Shown piece by piece: positions 52,081 through 58,400 of a stretch of DNA of 64,000 bases (position 1 is its first letter; every line of letters starts with the position of its first letter). The position numbers were made by a program, and so were the translations under genes. The notes below the pieces were generated by a model. The model was not told where the DNA came from. It saw only the letters and a program-made list of their open reading frames with translations, and searched no databases. Source of the DNA: Zhengitettix transpicula (lineage: Eukaryota > Arthropoda > Insecta > Orthoptera > Tetrigidae); the NCBI GenBank assembly GCA_037074705.1, contig CM073593.1, forward strand, positions 14,947,001-15,011,000, read 5' to 3'.

Positions 52081-55000
52081 TGCATGTATGTATGTGTGTT
52101 TCACATGTTCTTGAAAATATTATTAATATACTTTATTAATCTTATGAACTTCTGATAAAATTCAAGCTCAATACATTTTAGGTATCTAATAATTTCACTT
52201 ACCTAATCAAGCTTTCATTGGGTGTATGGCTGCGGAAACGATTTTGAAGAGTACCTTGTTTATTTCCATCTGTAAACAGAAAAATAATAAAGGGTTAAGC
52301 AAAGCATGGTACTTATGAACTAGAAATGGAATACTATGTAAGACACCTCCCTGCACTGCAGCAGTGTCAAACTTTCCAAAATGCAATTCCCAGTAACTAC
52401 TCATGCCCAAAGCCACAAAACAAACAATTTTGACCAATGCATCATACCCACCATCCTTAAAGCTCTACCCTGCCAATTCTTTAGAGGCAGAACTCTATCT
52501 CCTTCCAACATGTCTGACAGTCCAGGCAAAGCCCTGGACTCAACATCCATTAAATAGTGCCCTTCCTACCTGTCACCCACCCCTACTTGCAACAGTCCAT
52601 ATGAATATGTATGCATGTATGTATGTGTATGCAAACATGTGTGTGGGTGTATGTATGTATGTGCATGTTTATATTTATATGTATGTTTAGACATATATGT
52701 GTGTATAAAATACTATGTATGAATGATCACAATCAGAACCTTTCCTATGCCACAACCATCCCTTGAGAGAGAAAGTTAGGGGCCTGGTGAGGTGTTCATT
52801 GCTTATGCTGTGCAGTGGTCAAAAATCTGCAGCCGGCCGGTGCATGGAATGGGGTAACACTCCTTCCTGATGAAGAAGGCTGAGAGCCTCCAAAAATTTG
52901 AAGAACAACCTTCAGTTCCTTATGGCAGGTAAGTAAAACCTATCTCTCTTTCCATTCCATACCAATATAGCAATTATTTTTGACAATGTCATATCCTTAC
53001 TAATATCACATATACATATATATAAATTTCAATATAAAATAATTGCTATATTGGTATGGAAAGGAAAGCGAGAGAGGTTGTGGCTAACCTGAAAGTGAAG
53101 TGAGGTGTCGCTATAAGCAACTGAAGATTGTTCTTCAAATTTTCAGAGGCTCTCAGGCTCCTTTATTAGGAAGGAGTGGTAAACCATTCTGTGCACTGAC
53201 TGTCTGTGGACTATATATATATATATATACACATTCAAACTTGGATAGTGAGGAAGGATAGAAATAAATAGGAGAAATAAAAGGATTGCGCTTTATTTGA
53301 ATTCATATGCTCGGGCGAAGAATTACGCACATAGAAAAGCATATGTTCAAAGCAGAGAGAAGTTCCTTAATGGATTTTACCGCCATATTTCGATAACTTT
53401 TCAGATTTGTAATAGTTCATTGTTATTGTAAATTTAATTTTTTTTCTGTCTTTATTAGAGGCCCGATAAGCAGTACTGAAATTAAGATTTCTCATAAGCT
53501 GAGGCATTAACTTAAAATGTAAATTCAACTACAATCAATTTGTTAAATAAATAAGTTTTGTTATCTCTTTATAATTTCAACGTAAACTTCCTTCCTTTAT
53601 TTATTTAATTAAAAGTGATGATTACATTATTTGTCTCCAACATGGTGGCATTTTATCCTTTAATCTTATGTATATTATATAATTTGGCTACAACATGTTG
53701 ACATTTTATTATTAAAATAGTCGTATATTGCAATATATATAATGTAAGGAACATTAATTTGGTGACAAAGTCAAGTGGTATCATTGATAGGGAGGGAAGA
53801 TAGAAATAAATAGGATAAAGGTTGGAATACACTTTATATGAAAGCATATGCTTAGGCGTAGAATTAATGTTCCTTACTTTATAATAATTCCTTAGTGGAT
53901 GCTCCCAATTCTTCACTTCCTCTTCTCTATCCCTTCTTCCTCTCCTCTTAGAAAAACCCAATAAGACTCTATATTCGCCTAGTCTGGGACTTGACCCAGT
54001 GGCCGATATGGTTAAGGTATTCTACTGAGCAGAATACACGGGTTCAAGCCCCACCCTGGACAAATATTTTCAGTCTCTCCTTCTTTATTCCTTATCTTTG
54101 CTTAGAACATATGCTTTCACATTAAAAAGCATATTCCTCCTATACGTAATATTTGTAAGGATATGACAGTGTCAATACCTGCAATATTTGTATGAAAAGG
54201 AAAGAGAGATAGCTTATGGTGTAACACTCCTTCCTAAAGAAGAAGGCCGAGAAGCCTCCAAAAATTTGGTTCCCTGTGGCTACACCATACTTCAATTTCA
54301 GGTAAGCATTATCTCATTGAGCAATATTCAGATGAAATCGTACGATAATAGTTAAATTAAAAGGTGCAAAAAAGTAAGTACAAATTAGTAGTTAACTATC
54401 ACTAACTTCCTCAGGACCACATTAAGGCCGCGGTCAGTCTGGCCACAACCAGCCAGCATAATGAGTGTATTTTTGGTAATTCTCTATGTATTTTTAAAAC
54501 AGGAAATGAATTGGATAGATAATTAAATTCACTAAAACTTTCTTTGTGACAAATGAATGTACAGCCTACAATTTTGGTGATAGCAGTAGAAATACGACAA
54601 ACTGCATTATTTCTGAAAAGGGTGGAAAATATACTACATTTAACGAACTATTTCTACGCTTCATTCAACCAAATTTCGTAATCAAGTAAGTATACCATTC
54701 AACGCAGAATTTTATGCCCCACAATTTATTACTGGAGATTGTTTTCAATAGAATGATTCATGCTTTAGCTGTTGACAAAAAATTGAAAAAAGGTTAAAAA
54801 TTTAATGGTTTTTAAGTCAGAGACTTTTCTGGAAGCCTTTTGAATGATAAACTTCGTTGGTCCAGGCATGCTGTGCACAAATAGAAAACCAAAGTTTCAA
54901 GGCCTCAGCCCCTTTCATCAGGGTAGTAGGTCTGAACTGTGTGAGGACCTGACTGCACCAACTGTTGATTTAAGGTAAATCAGCTACCGTCTCAATTTCC

Positions 55001-55391
55001 TATCCAAATTTGTGTGTGTGTATGTATGAATGATTGTTGTCAGCACTTTCCTATGTCATGTCCTTCCCTTGAGAGAGAAAGCCCAGCCGGCATGCAGTTC
55101 AGATTTTCCTTCGTAACAAAGGGGGCTCAGGCCCTCGAAAATGTGAACTTCAGACCGGACCAACTACTGATTTCAGGTAAGTTGGTATCGCTGTCTCTCT
55201 CTTACATATCCAAATGTGTTATTTAATTTGACCTTGTCACATTTTCTGGTCGGTGCACGGAATGGTGTAACACTCCTTCCTGAAGAAGGAAGCTGAGAGC
55301 CTCTGAAAATTTGAAGAACCTTCAGTTCCTTATGGGCACTTCAATTTCAGGTAAGGCACAACCTATCTCTCTTTCCTTTCCATACCAATAT

Positions 55392-55442
<51 letters not shown>

Positions 55443-58400
55443 TTGCAATATTGGAATGGAAAGAGATAGGTTGTGGCTCACCTGAAAGTGAAGTGCGGTG
55501 TCGCCATAAGGAACTGAAGAATACTAATATTGCAATTGTTTTTGACAATGTCATATCCTTACTAATATCATATATATCAGGATATCTCAGCTTATTCATA
55601 TAGTTTTATCAGGATATCTTGGGATATGTCAGGTTAGTGCAGGACATCTCCAAATATCTCTGTTTACTCAAATGGTAATATTTTAATTATGCATATTACA
55701 ATGATTTAAATACTACAATATGAATCAAGACAAAACATCAGATAGATTTCTAAAACTCCCTCAAGTATTTACACTTTTATTATAAGTTGATATTACCTAC
55801 CAAGAAAACTCTTAAATTCAAATGAAATATACTCACAATCTGAGTATCTAAATAAAAATAAATTCTGAAGAAGCTTACATTTGAAGCTTTGCCATATTGA
55901 GCATGAATAATATATTTATTAATTAAAGGATCAGGGTGGGAAAATCTCAACCGGACTAGGAATTGTAGGTGAAGCCATGCTCTGGCTATAGAATAAGTGG
56001 GCCTGGAGTCAACTCAGATGGTTCAATGGTTAGAATGTCTGTGTACCAATGGTGAGATCTAGTTAGATTCCCAGTCCAGTCAAAATTTTTCCATCCTGAT
56101 CCATTAATGAAAATAAATTTAAAAACACAATTTGAAAAAGTCATACAGCGAATTTAATAATAATAAGGAAGATAGCCAAATGCAGACAAAATAGGTGATA
56201 ATATAAATACCACATGTTTCTTGAAGCTTTGTTCCTTTCTTCAGGTACAGAAAAAACGGAAGGCTTCTGGAAACTGTGTGTGGTATTGATCTCATCACTT
56301 TTTTTGTCTGTACTCGGCTATTTTTCTTATCAATTTTCAATTAGACGTAAATTTTTCATTTTCAATTTATTGAAAATTTAATCAGAAACCATATCTTAAC
56401 AATAAATAGAACTAGTTGTATTACCTCTGCCTTGGCGATGAAGTCGACCAGCTTCATGAAACGCAAAATAACTACGAAAGAAAGCACGAACAATTGCCCA
56501 TCGAAAAACTGCAACAGGATCAGCTCCAACCAATTCCCGCACAAAAGCCATACTACTATTTTTCAATACACCAACAATATCTTGTCGCATAAGATCTAAA
56601 TTTTTCTCCCTCATTTCTGCCACCTATGAAATATTATGATACATATTATAAGCAAAAATATTTTCTTAATTAAATTTATTTAAAATTTATATAGTTAGAA
56701 ATATAACAATCAACACTACTAAAAAATGTACTTAGACAAACTGTCATTCTATCAAACTTTGGGATGCAATAGATGATGCAACCGATAAATAAACATTAAA
56801 TGGTTCTACTAAAGAATATTTTCCCAGCAACTATTAGTATTTGAACTATATAACATTAACCTTACTTATTAACATGACACTGACTAATTTGGTACTGATA
56901 AAACTATTTACTAATTATACAAGATGAAAAAACAATGTGCAAAGAGTACATACTTGATATTTCACTTTTCCTGCATAATGTCTTACAATAAATGCAGCTT
57001 CTCTTCTTTGTGGTACTTCATAGAAATTATTTTCTTTGTGCACAGAATTAAACTTCTGAAGAAGTGTTTCATTTGTTGCACCTGGGAAACTATAACATAC
57101 AACTAATATAGTACATGGAGTTTGACAAGACAACAAATCTACATTTTTAATAAACAGAAACAATATTGGCAAATGTGTTATACTGAAATCAAAAAAATAT
57201 TTTAATTGCCATAATATAATTTTATGTGGTACCACTGATAGAGTCAAGAAGTGAAATGGAACATGTGAAATACTTACTTGCACTGGTCATCTAATACACA
57301 CAGCAGGCCATTGGGTTTTCCCTCAATCAATTGTAAGCAGCCAGTATTATCCATGAAATCTATATTTGTCCATTTAATACCTTCCTTACGATATTCCTCT
57401 TGCTCATACTTGAAAACATGTTGGTTGAAATAGTACTGCAAATGCTCATTTGCATAATTTATACAAAACTGTTCAAAACTGAAAAGAAACGATTCAACAT
57501 CAGGCAAAGCTGAAAACATTAAAATTATTTACAATGACTTAGATAAATTCATTAAAAGTGTGTGTGTGTTGACAGAAAAATCATAATTAACAAATACCTT
57601 AATAATTTACATTGTTGAAATTGACATTAAAATTAATAACATGTAATGGCCAAGGAGTCAATTAATTTAAACAAAGATTACTTGTACATTATTATAATAA
57701 TAAAAATTACTACAATACCACATTTCTTCCACAATCTTCAGGTGTACTACAAATAAACAATTTATTTGTAGTGCAAACCTGACGAGGTCCACGGACTCCA
57801 AATGAAACAGTATTCTAGTAATTTTTGTTAACATACTTTTGTTTAAATTAATTCTTGATCGACTCCAGGTCATTGTTATTAATTAACTATGTTCAGAATA
57901 AATATTAATTGAGGAATGATTTCAGACACTTCCTAATAATAATTAAATGAGTAAAATGTTGTATTTGTCGTGGAATCTCATAAATTAAAGTACTTCTACT
58001 TTGGAAAAAATTTTTTGCACTTGTTTCCTCTTAGACAACGTGTTAATGTTTTGGTTATTTTTGTTCCTTTTAAAGTATATGCATATAAAGTAATTCCGTG
58101 ATGTATTCTTCAAATTTTTTCAAAAAATAATTGTGGCATGGACTGGATTATTACCCAGTTTTCAATAACCTCTATAAAATATTTTCAGATATTTTATTTG
58201 AAAGCACTACTTTTATTATTTAAATGAATTAAAAAGCTATGGATGAGTCATATAAATAATACTGTGGTTGTTCAAAACTACCCAACTACTAATTAAAGAT
58301 AATTATAGAATAGCAATTCACTCATTGGTTTAAAGGAAGATCCACAATAGAGGACAATGCATCTCAAACAGGTATTTACGCATTTAATTTAGCATCTTGG

